Origin: Pseudomonadota bacterium
Lineage (GTDB): Bacteria; Pseudomonadota; Gammaproteobacteria; Steroidobacterales; Steroidobacteraceae
DNA length: 64,000 bases
NCBI GenBank assembly: GCA_021792755.1
Contig: JAJYUA010000016.1
Location: forward strand, 1-64,000
Direction of reading: 5' to 3'
Under the pieces are notes generated by a model, which saw nothing but the letters and a program-made list of their open reading frames with translations, did not search any database and was not told where the DNA came from. This document shows positions 1-9,472 of this stretch, piece after piece (within the stretch, counting starts at the first letter, position 1; every line of letters starts with the position of its first letter). Position numbers and translations under genes: made by a program.

Positions 1-143
1 TTATCCCGGGAAACCGGTCTCGCTGAAGATTTTCCGGTCGGCGCGCGGGAAGGATCCGCGCGCCATGTTTGTATCTGCCTGGGCCGCAGGAAGCAAGGCG
101 CCAGTGAAGTGCACGGCTCCTCACGGACCGTGCGAGTGAAGGT
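1..143 (+). promoter_or_regulatory. Upstream leader of rpsA
   Basis: No credible coding frame is visible in these first 143 bases, so they are read as the promoter and leader of the ribosomal protein S1 gene. A GAAGG just before the ATG at 144 can serve as a ribosome-binding site. S1 leaders are known to be autoregulated by S1 in enterobacteria; whether that applies here cannot be judged by eye. The usual upstream neighbour (cmk) is not in the window. Confidence 0.45.
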
Positions 144-1820
<1,677 letters not shown>

Positions 1821-1919
1821 GCTTCTTCAGGCCCGCGGCCGGGAAGACGGAGGAGACCTCTGAGGCCCGCTTGCACAAAGATGAAAGTGCACCGGGGAAG
1901 CCCCGGGTAACCCTCGACG

Positions 1920-1947
1920 CCGCCGCTTTCCCTCGGGAAAGCGGCGG
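1920..1947 (+). terminator. Perfect GC-rich hairpin between rpsA and ihfB
   Basis: CCGCCGCTTTCCC (1920-1932) is followed two bases later by its exact complement GGGAAAGCGGCGG (1935-1947). A 13-bp perfect stem, allowing a larger loop by fraying, is exceptionally stable. No T-run follows, so this is not a canonical intrinsic terminator. It may attenuate rpsA transcription, stabilise the rpsA 3-prime end, or act as a processing site upstream of ihfB, whose ATG lies only 15 bases downstream. Confidence 0.55.
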
Positions 1948-1962
1948 TGTATCCCACATGAC

Positions 1963-2265
1963 ATGACCAAGTCCGAGCTCATCGAAATCATTGCGGCCAA
2001 GCAGAAGCATCTGCCGGCCAAGGATGTCGAGCTGGCGCTCAAACAGATCCTCGAGGTCATGAGCGATGCCCTGGCGCAGGGCGAGCGCATCGAGATCCGC
2101 GGTTTCGGCAGCTTCAGCCTGCATTTCCGCCCCCCCCGCCAGGGGCGCAACCCCAAGACCGGGGAGGCCGTGGCGCTTTCCGGCAAGCACGTCCCGCATT
2201 TCAAGGCGGGCAAGGACTTGCGCGAGCGGGTCAACGAAGGGGCGGGCCAACCGATACGGGGCTGA
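1963..2265 (+). CDS. ihfB: Integration host factor subunit beta
   Basis: IHF beta pairs with IHF alpha to form the sequence-specific DNA-bending heterodimer used in nucleoid architecture, sigma-54 promoter activation and recombination. The 100-residue product begins [14 protein letters not shown] and carries the DNABII signature around residues 46-65, including [20 protein letters not shown], the beta-ribbon arm with the intercalating proline, and the C-terminal [15 protein letters not shown]. Length and start agree with the family. Another ATG three bases upstream is followed directly by a stop (ATGACATGA), so 1963 is the functional start. The position downstream of rpsA is the conserved arrangement. 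Confidence 0.97.
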   Translation: MTKSELIEIIAAKQKHLPAKDVELALKQILEVMSDALAQGERIEIRGFGSFSLHFRPPRQGRNPKTGEAVALSGKHVPHFKAGKDLRERVNEGAGQPIRG

Positions 2266-2624
2266 GCCGCAGAGCGGTTCCTTCGCCCGCCCCCGCCGAT
2301 TCGGCCCGTCCTCCTCCGCGCGCCGCCTGGGGCGCTGTCGCCGTTCACACGCGCCGGCTCGCGCATGGTCGCGCGCATTGCACTGCGCTCCGTCGCGTCG
2401 CCGAGCGGCGCGGGCTCGGCCCATTGCCCGTGCCGGGCGCGGTGGTGTGCTGCCTCATGCCGAGGGAGCGCCCGCAGGCGATGGGCGCCATTGCTGCCCA
2501 GGCGTACCGAGGCTCGGTCCGTGTTCACCCCCTCCGTGCGTGCATGCGCGGCATCCTGCCGCCGACCCGACAGGGGCCGAGCGGGCGAACGCCGCAAGGG
2601 CTGCGCTTGGCGCATAATCCGAAA
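2266..2624 (+). other. 359-bp gap between ihfB and lapB; no lapA
   Basis: This stretch is GC-rich. Its open frames show no recognisable protein and no membrane segment, so no gene is called. In many gammaproteobacteria the small two-TM protein LapA is encoded immediately before LapB; it cannot be found here. A CATAAT hexamer at 2613-2618 resembles a -10 element and would place a transcription start at or beside the GTG start of lapB at 2625. The corresponding -35 is poor. Confidence 0.4.
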
Positions 2625-3746
2625 GTGATCGAGCTGCCCGCCTACCTGCTCGCGCTCTCCTTCGCGGCGATCGGCCTTGCTGCCTGGCTCCTCGGCCGGC
2701 TCACCGGGACCCGGCGCACCGTGCGCCTGCCGCGTGATTACTACATCGGCCTCGATCATCTCATCAACGACCGCTTCGACCATGCGGTGGAGGTGTTCGC
2801 GCGCATGGCCGAAACCGGCGATGCGGCGGAGATCCAGTTCGCTCTGGGGAGCCTGTTTCGGCGGCGCGGAGAAGTCGATCGGGCGATCGCCATTCACACG
2901 CGCCTGAGCGAGCAGGGGGCGGCCGCGCTGCGCGACAAAGCCGCCTTCGCGCTGGCGCTGGATTACCTCGGCGCGGGCCTGATGGACCGGGCCGAGCGGC
3001 TGTTCGAGGAGCTGTCCGCCTCGAGAGAGTACCGCAACGCCGCGCTCGATCACCTGCTGCGCATCTACGAGGCCCAGGGCGACTGGGCCAACGCGCTGAA
3101 GACTCTGCATGCCCTGCCGGCACACGTGCAGTCCGAGCGGTGCCGGGTGGCGGCGCATTATCTGTGCGAGCTCGCCGAGCAGGCGCTCACACAGGGGGAC
3201 ACCGCCCGGGCGGGCGCGCTGCTGCGCCAGGCGCGCACCCATCAGGAGGATTTGCCGCGGGCCGACGTGCTCGCCGGGCGCGTCGCCGAGCTCACCGGCG
3301 ATCTGCACGGCGCGCTCACGCTCTATCTGAGGGTGCTGGAGGAGTCCCCCGACCTCGCGATCGAGATCATCCCGCGCGTGCTCGCGCTCTGGGGGGAGCG
3401 CCCGCAGGACGAGGTGCTGGGCGAGTTGTGGACGCGCCTGCGGCGCGCGGATTCCATCAGCCCGAGGCAGCTGGCGTGGCTGCTGGCCACGGCGCTGCCG
3501 CCCGCGCAGTTGATGAGGCTGCCGGACCTTGCGCTCGATGCCGACGCCGGCTCGGCCGCGGAAGCGAGGTCGCTGGCCGTGCTGCTGAATCGCATCGGGG
3601 ACACCGGTGGGCGCTACCTGTGCGAGGACTGCGGCCTGCACAGCGTGGGCTGGTACTGGCGTTGTCCGAAGTGCCGCGCCTGGGACAGCATGCGTCCGGC
3701 GGTGTTCAAGTGGGCCGCAAAACCGGGGGCGCTGGCGATCGGCTAA
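2625..3746 (+). CDS. lapB: Lipopolysaccharide assembly protein B (LapB/YciM)
   Basis: LapB is an inner-membrane TPR protein that couples LPS synthesis to transport and directs FtsH proteolysis of LpxC. From the GTG at 2625 the product is 373 residues, close to the usual 389. Residues 2-23 form a transmembrane anchor ([21 protein letters not shown]), tetratricopeptide-type helices fill roughly 50-320, and a rubredoxin-like zinc motif closes the protein (CEDCG then CPKC). The start was chosen because it gives the expected N-terminal anchor; longer in-frame readings from 2424 add arginine-rich sequence without homology. No clear Shine-Dalgarno precedes the GTG. galU follows after a 128-bp gap. 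Confidence 0.9.
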   Translation: MIELPAYLLALSFAAIGLAAWLLGRLTGTRRTVRLPRDYYIGLDHLINDRFDHAVEVFARMAETGDAAEIQFALGSLFRRRGEVDRAIAIHTRLSEQGAAALRDKAAFALALDYLGAGLMDRAERLFEELSASREYRNAALDHLLRIYEAQGDWANALKTLHALPAHVQSERCRVAAHYLCELAEQALTQGDTARAGALLRQARTHQEDLPRADVLAGRVAELTGDLHGALTLYLRVLEESPDLAIEIIPRVLALWGERPQDEVLGELWTRLRRADSISPRQLAWLLATALPPAQLMRLPDLALDADAGSAAEARSLAVLLNRIGDTGGRYLCEDCGLHSVGWYWRCPKCRAWDSMRPAVFKWAAKPGALAIG

Positions 3747-3840
3747 AGGGCCTGTCGGTGAGGGAAAACGCCGGCCCTGCGCCGTGCCGATTGCGCGGCG
3801 GGCGCGGAAATCCGCTGGCGAAGCGGCCCCTTGTGCGCGC

Positions 3841-3846
3841 TACACT
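3841..3846 (+). promoter_or_regulatory. Possible -10 element for galU
   Basis: TACACT lies 29 bases before the galU ATG and is followed by a good Shine-Dalgarno (AGGAG, 3864-3868). The -35 position (around 3818-3823) does not match TTGACA well, so this is a weak call. Confidence 0.25.
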
Positions 3847-3874
3847 AAGACCATACCTCATTCAGGAGAGTGCG

Positions 3875-4909
3875 ATGCGCAGCCCGACGAAATCCATCAT
3901 CCGAACCGCCGTGTTCCCGGTTGCGGGCCGTGGCACGCGCTTCCTGCCCGCCACCAAGGCAAGTCCGAAGGAGATGCTGCCGGTGGTCGACAAGCCGCTC
4001 ATTCAGTACGCGGTGGAAGAGGCCCTCGCCGCCGGGGCGACTCGCCTGGTGTTCATCACCGGGGCGTCCAAGCGCGCCATCGAGGACCACTTCGACTCCG
4101 ACCAGGAGCTCGAGCAACTGCTGCAGCGTCAGGGCAAGAGCATGCTGCTCAACCAGCTGCGCAGCGTGCTGCCATCGTATGCATCCTGCATCTATATCCG
4201 CCAGGCGGCGCCGCTGGGGTTGGGACACGCGGTGTTGTGCGCGCAGCCGGCCGTGGGCTCGGAGCCGTTCTTCGTCCATCTCGCCGATGACCTGATCCGC
4301 AGCGACGTTGCATGCCTGAAGCAGATGGCCGACGTGTACGAGGCGAAGCGCGCCACCGTGCTTGGCGTGCAGGTCGTGCCGCACCAGGACACGGATAAAT
4401 ATGGCATCGTGGCGGTCGAGGCGGACAAATCCGCCACGAGCCGGGTGCGCAGCATCGTCGAGAAGCCCAAGCCTGCCGTGGCCCCTTCCAACCTGGGCGT
4501 GGTGGGGCGCTACGTGCTCGCGCCCTCGATATTCGAGCACCTGGAGAAAATCGGACAGGGCGCGGGCGGCGAGATCCAGCTCACCGACGGCATCGCGGCG
4601 CTCATGCGCGAGGAGGCGGTGTACGCCTACCGCTTCGAGGGCAAGCGCTATGATTGCGGCAGCAAGCTCGGCTACCTTCAGGCCACCGTGGAGTACGCCC
4701 TGGGCCATCCGGAGCTCGGCAAGGAGTTCCGCCGGTATCTGCACGGCTTGCAGGGCGTGGGGTCGAAGTCCGCGCCGGAGCGCTCAACGAACGGCGCCGG
4801 CCGGGCGGCTGGCAAAGGCAATGGCCAGGGTGGCGGCGCGGACGTTCCAGCCTCTGGCTCGGGGCGTCGCCGCCGGGGCGAGCGATCCTCGCAGGCCGCC
4901 TCCACCTGA
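3875..4909 (+). CDS. galU: UTP--glucose-1-phosphate uridylyltransferase
   Basis: GalU makes UDP-glucose from UTP and glucose 1-phosphate, feeding LPS, capsule and galactose metabolism. The N-terminal nucleotidyltransferase signature [20 protein letters not shown] (residues 12-31) and the following [19 protein letters not shown] are canonical, as are GEIQLTDGI and the C-terminal [12 protein letters not shown]. The ATG at 3875 has AGGAG about 6 bases upstream. The catalytic core ends near residue 290 (FRRYLHGL), but the reading frame continues for about 54 residues of Gly/Ser/Arg-rich low-complexity sequence. Family members usually stop near 290-300, so the tail is either a lineage-specific extension or the product of a lost stop codon. 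Confidence 0.95.
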   Translation: MRSPTKSIIRTAVFPVAGRGTRFLPATKASPKEMLPVVDKPLIQYAVEEALAAGATRLVFITGASKRAIEDHFDSDQELEQLLQRQGKSMLLNQLRSVLPSYASCIYIRQAAPLGLGHAVLCAQPAVGSEPFFVHLADDLIRSDVACLKQMADVYEAKRATVLGVQVVPHQDTDKYGIVAVEADKSATSRVRSIVEKPKPAVAPSNLGVVGRYVLAPSIFEHLEKIGQGAGGEIQLTDGIAALMREEAVYAYRFEGKRYDCGSKLGYLQATVEYALGHPELGKEFRRYLHGLQGVGSKSAPERSTNGAGRAAGKGNGQGGGADVPASGSGRRRRGERSSQAAST

Positions 4910-4955
4910 GAGCTGAAGCCTGAGGAAGATCGGGCGTCTGTGATCGCGCCGCCAC

Positions 4956-7052
4956 CTAGGCAGCCTGTGGAAGGGGGTTCGACGGCGCGGTGCGCCCCAC
5001 GATGTGCGCCAGTGTGTTGATGCTGTCGACCAGGCGGTCGCAGATCGTGAGCAACTCTCCGGACGGCCCCTCGGCGCGCTCACTCTCCAGGGTGCGCGCC
5101 AATTGCCGCTGCAAGGCGCGGATCGGCGGCAGCTCGAGCGGTGCGCGCCGTGCGAGCAGGGCTGCGGCCACTTCCCGCAGGGCCGCCGCGCTTTCGAGCG
5201 TGAATGCCTCGAGGGGCGCGCCGCCGGGTGTGCCGCCGCGGGCAGTGATCAGCGCCTCGAGAGTCATGATGGCGCGCGCCAGGCGGTTGCCGTTGGTGAG
5301 CAAAGACTGGGCGAGCTCGGCGAGCGGCGCTGGCGTGGCCGGCTCGGCGAGCAGGCGCTTCACCGACGCCTCCGCATTGATTCGCGCGACGCGCGCGCCC
5401 TGGCGAGCTTCGTGCCGCGCCGGCGCGCCGCCTTCGGCCATCGAGGCGAGGTAGGCCGCATACGCCTGCAGCGAACGCGCCAGCATCTCCCGCGCGCGTC
5501 CCTTCTCCCAGGTCGGCCAGAGCCCGTAGGCGGTGAGCGCGACGACGCTGCCCAGGACGGTGTCGGTCAATCGGGCGATCACGGTCGGCTCCGGTGCCTC
5601 CCCGGCGAACGCCAGCAGCAGCACCACCATGCCGGTGAGGCAAGCGACGGCCACAGCGTAGTGCACGTCGCCGAAGTACCGGAACCCGGCGCACAACAGC
5701 GTGAGCACCGCCAAGCGGACCCAGGCGTCGGGCGGTAGCACGTGGATCAGCGCGGTGGTGAGCAACAGGCCCAATATGGTGCCGGCCATGCGCAGCACCC
5801 CGTAGTTGAGCGTCGCGGCGTAGTCGGCGCGCAGCACGATCGCAACGGTCATTGGCAGCCAGTAACCGTGCTCGACCGGTAACACGCGCCCGAGCCACAG
5901 CGCGAACGTGAAGCACACGGCGCTGCGCACGGCGTGGCGAAACGCGGCCGAGCGGGGCGTGAGGCTGGCGAAGAGGAGCGCGAGCGCCGACTGTGGCCGC
6001 AATGCGCGCGGCAGCTGCAGGTCTTCGAGCGCGGCGCGGCGCGCCCCTTGCGCCTCGGCGCGGCCGGCATTGCGCACCGCTGCGGCGAGCTGCCCGGAGA
6101 GTGCCTGGAAGTGCCGCCAGGCCGCCTCGGGCAGCGTGCGTTCGCGATCGGCCGCGAGACGCTCGGCGCCTTGCAGTGCCGCAAGCCTTGCTGCCATCGC
6201 CCCGCCCGGATCGGCGCCGGAGAGGGTGGTCGCGGCTACCGCATCGAGCAGCGCGGCACTCTCAGCGCGCACGAGCGGCCCGACGACGGCCCCTGGATCC
6301 TCGGCGGTGAGCGCGGTCAGCTCCAGGCGGATACGCTCGGCGAGCTCGAGCATCACGCCGAAATAATCCATCACCGGCCCGCGCGCCCGATGCGGCCCGA
6401 GGAGCGTGTGCTGCAGGGTGGTCATGCCCTCGGTGAGCTCGAGCGCCGTTCCGCTGTCGTGCGCCCGAGCCCGTGCCATGGCGGCGAGCCCCCGGTACAC
6501 CGCCGCGAGCGCCGCGCGCTCGGGGCCATAGCGCTGCAGCGGCCACGCGGCGATCGAAAGCACGGTCAACAGCAGTCCGCCCGCGGTGACCTCCGCGGTC
6601 AGTTGCAGGGCGGCCGCGAGCGTGGGTGCCGGCAACGCGGTGGCGATGACGAGCAACATCATCGCGACCATGCCCACCCGGGCGATGGCATCGCCGAAGA
6701 CCACGAGCAGCGCTCCGGCGAAGCTGATGGCGAGCGCCGCGAGGAGCAACGCAGGCAGGTGATGGTTGAGTGTAAGGCCCACGAAGGTTGCCACTCCGCC
6801 GGCCGCCGACACCGCAAGCAGGCGTGAGAGGCGCAGGCGGTATGGTCCCGGCTGATCGGAGTACATGGTGACCACCGCTCCGATCGCGGCGGCGATCCCG
6901 GCCAGCACCCGGCCGGTGCCGATACCCCATGCCAGCGGCAGCACCACGGCGGCGGTGTTGCGCAGCAGCACGAGCCAGGGCAGCTGTGCGGGCCTGGTCT
7001 GCAGGAGCGTCGTCAGAACATTCTGGCGCAGAGTGTTACCGGCAGCCGGCAT
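4956..7052 (-). CDS. FUSC/YccS-family inner membrane protein
   Basis: This 698-residue protein belongs to the fusaric-acid-resistance-like (FUSC, YccS/YhfK) group of putative aromatic-acid or toxin exporters. Two clusters of transmembrane helices are visible: residues about 25-170 (for example LVLLRNTAAVVLPLAWGIGTG and LLLAALAISFAGALLVV) and about 385-520 (VRSAVCFTFALWLGRVLPVE, LGLLLTTALIHVLPP, VACLTGMVVLLLAFAG). Each cluster is followed by a cytoplasmic helical domain, the duplicated FUSC layout. The Met used gives the expected short cytoplasmic N-terminus. The gene converges on galU and lies downstream of the decayed transporter remains on the same strand. Substrate cannot be inferred. Confidence 0.85.
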   Translation of the reverse strand: MPAAGNTLRQNVLTTLLQTRPAQLPWLVLLRNTAAVVLPLAWGIGTGRVLAGIAAAIGAVVTMYSDQPGPYRLRLSRLLAVSAAGGVATFVGLTLNHHLPALLLAALAISFAGALLVVFGDAIARVGMVAMMLLVIATALPAPTLAAALQLTAEVTAGGLLLTVLSIAAWPLQRYGPERAALAAVYRGLAAMARARAHDSGTALELTEGMTTLQHTLLGPHRARGPVMDYFGVMLELAERIRLELTALTAEDPGAVVGPLVRAESAALLDAVAATTLSGADPGGAMAARLAALQGAERLAADRERTLPEAAWRHFQALSGQLAAAVRNAGRAEAQGARRAALEDLQLPRALRPQSALALLFASLTPRSAAFRHAVRSAVCFTFALWLGRVLPVEHGYWLPMTVAIVLRADYAATLNYGVLRMAGTILGLLLTTALIHVLPPDAWVRLAVLTLLCAGFRYFGDVHYAVAVACLTGMVVLLLAFAGEAPEPTVIARLTDTVLGSVVALTAYGLWPTWEKGRAREMLARSLQAYAAYLASMAEGGAPARHEARQGARVARINAEASVKRLLAEPATPAPLAELAQSLLTNGNRLARAIMTLEALITARGGTPGGAPLEAFTLESAAALREVAAALLARRAPLELPPIRALQRQLARTLESERAEGPSGELLTICDRLVDSINTLAHIVGRTAPSNPLPQAA

Positions 7053-7069
7053 CGTGGTCTCCGATCAAG

Positions 7070-7424
7070 CTACGCGCGCGCAGCGCCGATTATGGCAGAT
7101 GGATTGCCACTCCGGGCTGCGCCGCCCGGACGGTTGGCGAGGCTGAGCCGTCCGCCGTGCGCGTCGATGATCTCGCGGCACAGGGTAAGAGCGAGTCCCG
7201 TGCCGGTGGCCTGGGTGGAGAAGAAGGGCAGCAGCGCATCGCGCAGCGCCTGCTCGCCGAGGCCGACACCACGGTCGGCCCCCTCGATCAGAAAACCCTG
7301 CGCGCGCTTGGACGCTCACGGTGCCAGCCGCGGGCGGCGCGCCGGACTCGGCTGCATTTTTCAGCAAGTTGATCATGACTTGCTCGAGCCGCCCGACATC
7401 GAAGGCGGCCTGCCGCTGCGGCAC
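7070..7424 (-). pseudogene. Histidine kinase C-terminal fragment (HATPase), frameshifted
   Basis: Only the ATP-binding end of an NtrB/NtrY-like sensor kinase survives. On the minus strand the N-box reads FDVGRLEQVMINLLKNAAES. After a frame change near 7285-7300 the G boxes continue as DRGVGLGE and PFFSTQATGTGLALTLCRE, then IIDAHGGRLSLANRPGG, ending at a stop at 7070-7072. The sensor, dimerisation and H-box regions are missing, and the fragment abuts an ABC ATPase remnant. This cannot encode a functional kinase. Confidence 0.8.
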
Positions 7425-7436
7425 CGGCTGCTCGAT

Positions 7437-7785
7437 TCAAAACGGCGCGGCGGCGGCGTCCGGTCCTGGCAGGGTGGGGAGTCGATCACCCGCCCGTCGA
7501 CGATGTGGATGTTGCGCTGCGCGCCGGGCACGTTCCGGGTCGTGAGTGACGAGCACGATGGTGGTGCCCCTGTCGTTGATCTTCTCCAGCAGGTCCATGA
7601 TCTGGCGCGCCATGAGCGAGTCGAGGTTGCCCGTGGGCTCATCCGCCCGTATCAGCGCCGGATCGCCGGCAATCGCGCGCGCGATGGCGACGCGCTGCTG
7701 CTGGCCGCCGCAGAGCTGCGCGCGCAGATGCCTCATGCGTGAGCCGAGGCCGACGGGCTCGAGGGCGCTTTCGATGCGCTTGCGC
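7437..7785 (-). pseudogene. ABC transporter ATPase C-terminal fragment (MacB/LolD type), frameshifted
   Basis: The minus strand encodes the second half of an ABC ATPase. It has LEPVGLGSR before the signature, [17 protein letters not shown] as the (slightly altered) signature motif, DEPTGNLDS as Walker B with D-loop, and IVLVTHDPE with the switch histidine. Near 7535 the frame changes and the family C-terminus resumes as [18 protein letters not shown]. Walker A and everything before it are absent. The motif set is typical of MacB/LolD-type ATPases that pair with FtsX-like permeases, none of which is left here. Confidence 0.82.
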
Positions 7786-7790
7786 CGCTT

Positions 7791-8153
7791 TCACGGCGTC
7801 CAGATTCGCCCGCTGCCGGTGGGTGAGCAGCCATTGCTGTCGGTCAATCTTCTCCCGCGCGAGGTTGGCGTCCATGCTCTGCAGCGTGGCGAGCTCGTGC
7901 GGAGAGGTGACGGTTGCCAGCTCCAGGCACCGCAGTGACACGACGCGACCGGACTCGCTCCAAGCGCCGATCCGCCCAGCGAGACCGAGGAGCAAGGCGA
8001 GCCCCCCGCCGCCGCGAGTGCAATGGGGCGGCGGCGGTACCAGGCAGGACGCGCAGCGGCGAGAGTGTCTTGCGCATTGGTGCTGCGGATCGCCGTCGGA
8101 GTGGATGGCTTGCGCGGGTCGGGGCTGGCTGGTTTGAGATTGAGAATGCTCAT
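7791..8153 (-). pseudogene. Periplasmic adaptor (HlyD/MacA-like) N-terminal fragment, frameshifted
   Basis: From an ATG at 8153 the minus strand reads MSILNLKPASPDPRKP, a basic YRRRPIALAAAGG segment and, after frame changes, LALLLGLAGRIGAWSESGRV. That is the cytoplasmic tail plus single membrane anchor expected of an efflux adaptor. It continues as a helical stretch ([26 protein letters not shown]) resembling the adaptor hairpin, then stops making sense where the ABC ATPase remnant begins. The lipoyl and beta-barrel domains are gone. Assignment as a MacA/HlyD-type adaptor rests on layout and neighbour rather than strong motifs. Confidence 0.5.
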
Positions 8154-8484
8154 GATGTTTGGCCGGACTAGGGCCCGTGTCGTGCCAGCGTATGTGTTTC
8201 GGTATAACTATTTGAAATACAAGGGCAATGATCCGCCGCTCGATCCGCGCCGATGCCCGGAGGAGTGTCCGGCGAGCAGACGGCGGACAGAGGGCGGACG
8301 TCTGCAGGCCTGTGCGGATCTGGCGACAGCCCGGCAAGCGCCTACGGTTTTTCCGAAGTCGCGCACGGAGCCGAATGGGCATATCCTGCTAAGCGATCTA
8401 CGAAGGGGGGCGGAGGCGGTCCACGGACGGTTGTTCCAGTGTGAGCGCCGCGTTTTGTGCATCGAGCCACCCCGAGGAGTATCT
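8154..8484. other. 331-bp divergent intergenic region with a degenerate sigma-54-like site
   Basis: No gene is seen. On the minus strand TGGCACGACACGGGC (8187 to 8173) keeps the -24 GG and -12 GC of a sigma-54 promoter but not the TTGC context. It sits just upstream of the dead adaptor start at 8153. An AT-rich island at 8197-8217 (TTTC...GAAA ends) is the only other contrast with the GC-rich surroundings and may be the old promoter region. The right-hand part precedes the DUF2934 gene, whose ATG has GAGGAG close upstream. Confidence 0.3.
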
Positions 8485-8877
8485 ATGGCCAGCCGTCGTT
8501 CCGACTCCAATCGCACCACTCCGGCTTCTGCCCGGACGCCTGCTTCGACACCGACCCAGGTGACCAGCGCAACGCCAACCCGCGCAGCCGTCTCGGCGCC
8601 GCCTCAGGCGGCCGGGGTAACGCCGGCGCAAACACCCGCCAAGAGCCCGGTCAAGAGCCCCTCGAGGGCTGTCTCCGGTCGCACGCCCCAGGCAAAGGCC
8701 GCCCCCGCCCCGCACAGCGTGGTGTCGGATGATGTGCGGCGGGCCATGATCGCCGAGGCGGCCTACTTCCACGCCGAGCGGCGCAACTTCGTGCCGGGCG
8801 CGGAGGTGGAGGACTGGCTGGCCGCCGAGGCGGAAGTCGATGCGCTGCTGAGGGCCGGCGGGGGCACACGGCAGTAA
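8485..8877 (+). CDS. DUF2934 domain-containing protein
   Basis: The 130-residue product has a low-complexity first two thirds, rich in Thr, Ala, Pro and Ser with several Lys-Ser-Pro motifs. It ends in a short DUF2934-type helical domain (IAEAAYFHAERRNFV, then DWLAAEAEVDALL, residues about 92-123). DUF2934 proteins are small, of unknown function, and common in soil and sulfur-associated Proteobacteria. The ATG at 8485 is preceded by GAGGAG with good spacing. The long basic, disordered N-terminus suggests a nucleic-acid- or polymer-binding tail, but that is inference. Confidence 0.75.
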   Translation: MASRRSDSNRTTPASARTPASTPTQVTSATPTRAAVSAPPQAAGVTPAQTPAKSPVKSPSRAVSGRTPQAKAAPAPHSVVSDDVRRAMIAEAAYFHAERRNFVPGAEVEDWLAAEAEVDALLRAGGGTRQ

Positions 8878-8901
8878 GCGAAGGGCGGCCATCCGGCGCG
8901 G

Positions 8902-9357
8902 TTGGCTTTCCGCAAGAAATCCCGGCGTTCTCGTGCCTGCCTGGGAGGCACGGAAGGAGTGGCTCGCGACCGCTTATGCCACGTTGTCGCTCGGTCGATA
9001 CCGGAGGCTTTGGGTGAGACGGATGTGGTGACCAAGGCGGATCTTCAGCTGGCGAAAGCAGAGCTCCAGGCCGATATTGGGGCGACCCGGTCGGAACTGC
9101 GGGCGACGAGGTCGGACCTGCAAGCGCGGATCCAGGAGACGAGATCGGACCTTCAAGGGCAGATCCAGCAGACGAGGTCGGATCTGCAAGCGCAGATCCA
9201 GGAGACGAGGTCGGATCTGCAAGCGCAGATCCAGGGTCTACGTGCCGATTTTTGGGATCAAAAGACCGACCTGCGCATCGTGAAGTGGATGGTCGGGGTC
9301 GTCATTGCGTGGCTCATGGCCGTCCGTTTATTGCCGTTCGTTGTCCGGTTGCCGTAG
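8902..9357 (+). CDS. Coiled-coil protein with C-terminal membrane helix (DUF1640-like)
   Basis: The protein (151 residues if started at the TTG at 8902) contains TDVVTKADLQLAKAELQADI, then four near-identical 11-residue coiled-coil units of the form xTRSDLQAQIQ (residues 68-111). It finishes with a TM helix (VKWMVGVVIAWLMAVRLLPF). This matches the general design of DUF1640/CCDC90-like proteins. The usual N-terminal FDTxxFxxxL segment is not evident, and the sequence before residue 30 has no clear homology, so the N-terminus may be damaged or the true start may be further in. Function is unknown. Confidence 0.6.
   Translation: MAFRKKSRRSRACLGGTEGVARDRLCHVVARSIPEALGETDVVTKADLQLAKAELQADIGATRSELRATRSDLQARIQETRSDLQGQIQQTRSDLQAQIQETRSDLQAQIQGLRADFWDQKTDLRIVKWMVGVVIAWLMAVRLLPFVVRLP
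9103..9234 (+). repeat. Four tandem 33-bp repeats inside the coiled-coil gene
   Basis: Units at 9103-9135, 9136-9168, 9169-9201 and 9202-9234 encode ATRSDLQARIQ, ETRSDLQGQIQ, QTRSDLQAQIQ and ETRSDLQAQIQ. Near-identity at the DNA level, including synonymous positions in the last two units, indicates recent in-frame duplication. Eleven residues per unit keeps a hendecad coiled-coil phase. Confidence 0.9.
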
Positions 9358-9472
9358 TGCGGCGGATGACGCAACGCCGTGCCGGCGAGCGTCGCAGTTC
9401 CAACCGCCCGCCGGATTGACCCCCTCGACAAGGGGAATTGCCGTTTGACCCGGGATCGGGCGCCGGGCCTGA

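Noticed and set aside
2266-2624. Open frames at 2365-2628 and 2424 onward as lapA or a LapB extension
   Set aside because: Cys/Arg/Ala-rich translation without the two membrane helices of LapA; the LapB anchor starts cleanly at 2625.
8902-8990. Different-frame reading of the coiled-coil N-terminus as proof of a frameshift
   Set aside because: None of the three frames gives a clear DUF1640 N-terminus, so damage is suspected but not demonstrated.
9103-9234. Tandem repeats considered as a CRISPR array or intergenic satellite
   Set aside because: Units are contiguous without spacers and encode an in-frame coiled-coil repeat.
9421-9435. CCCCT...AGGGG hairpin as a terminator between the coiled-coil gene and cnoX
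   Set aside because: Only a 5-bp stem without a T-tract; could be chance in this composition.
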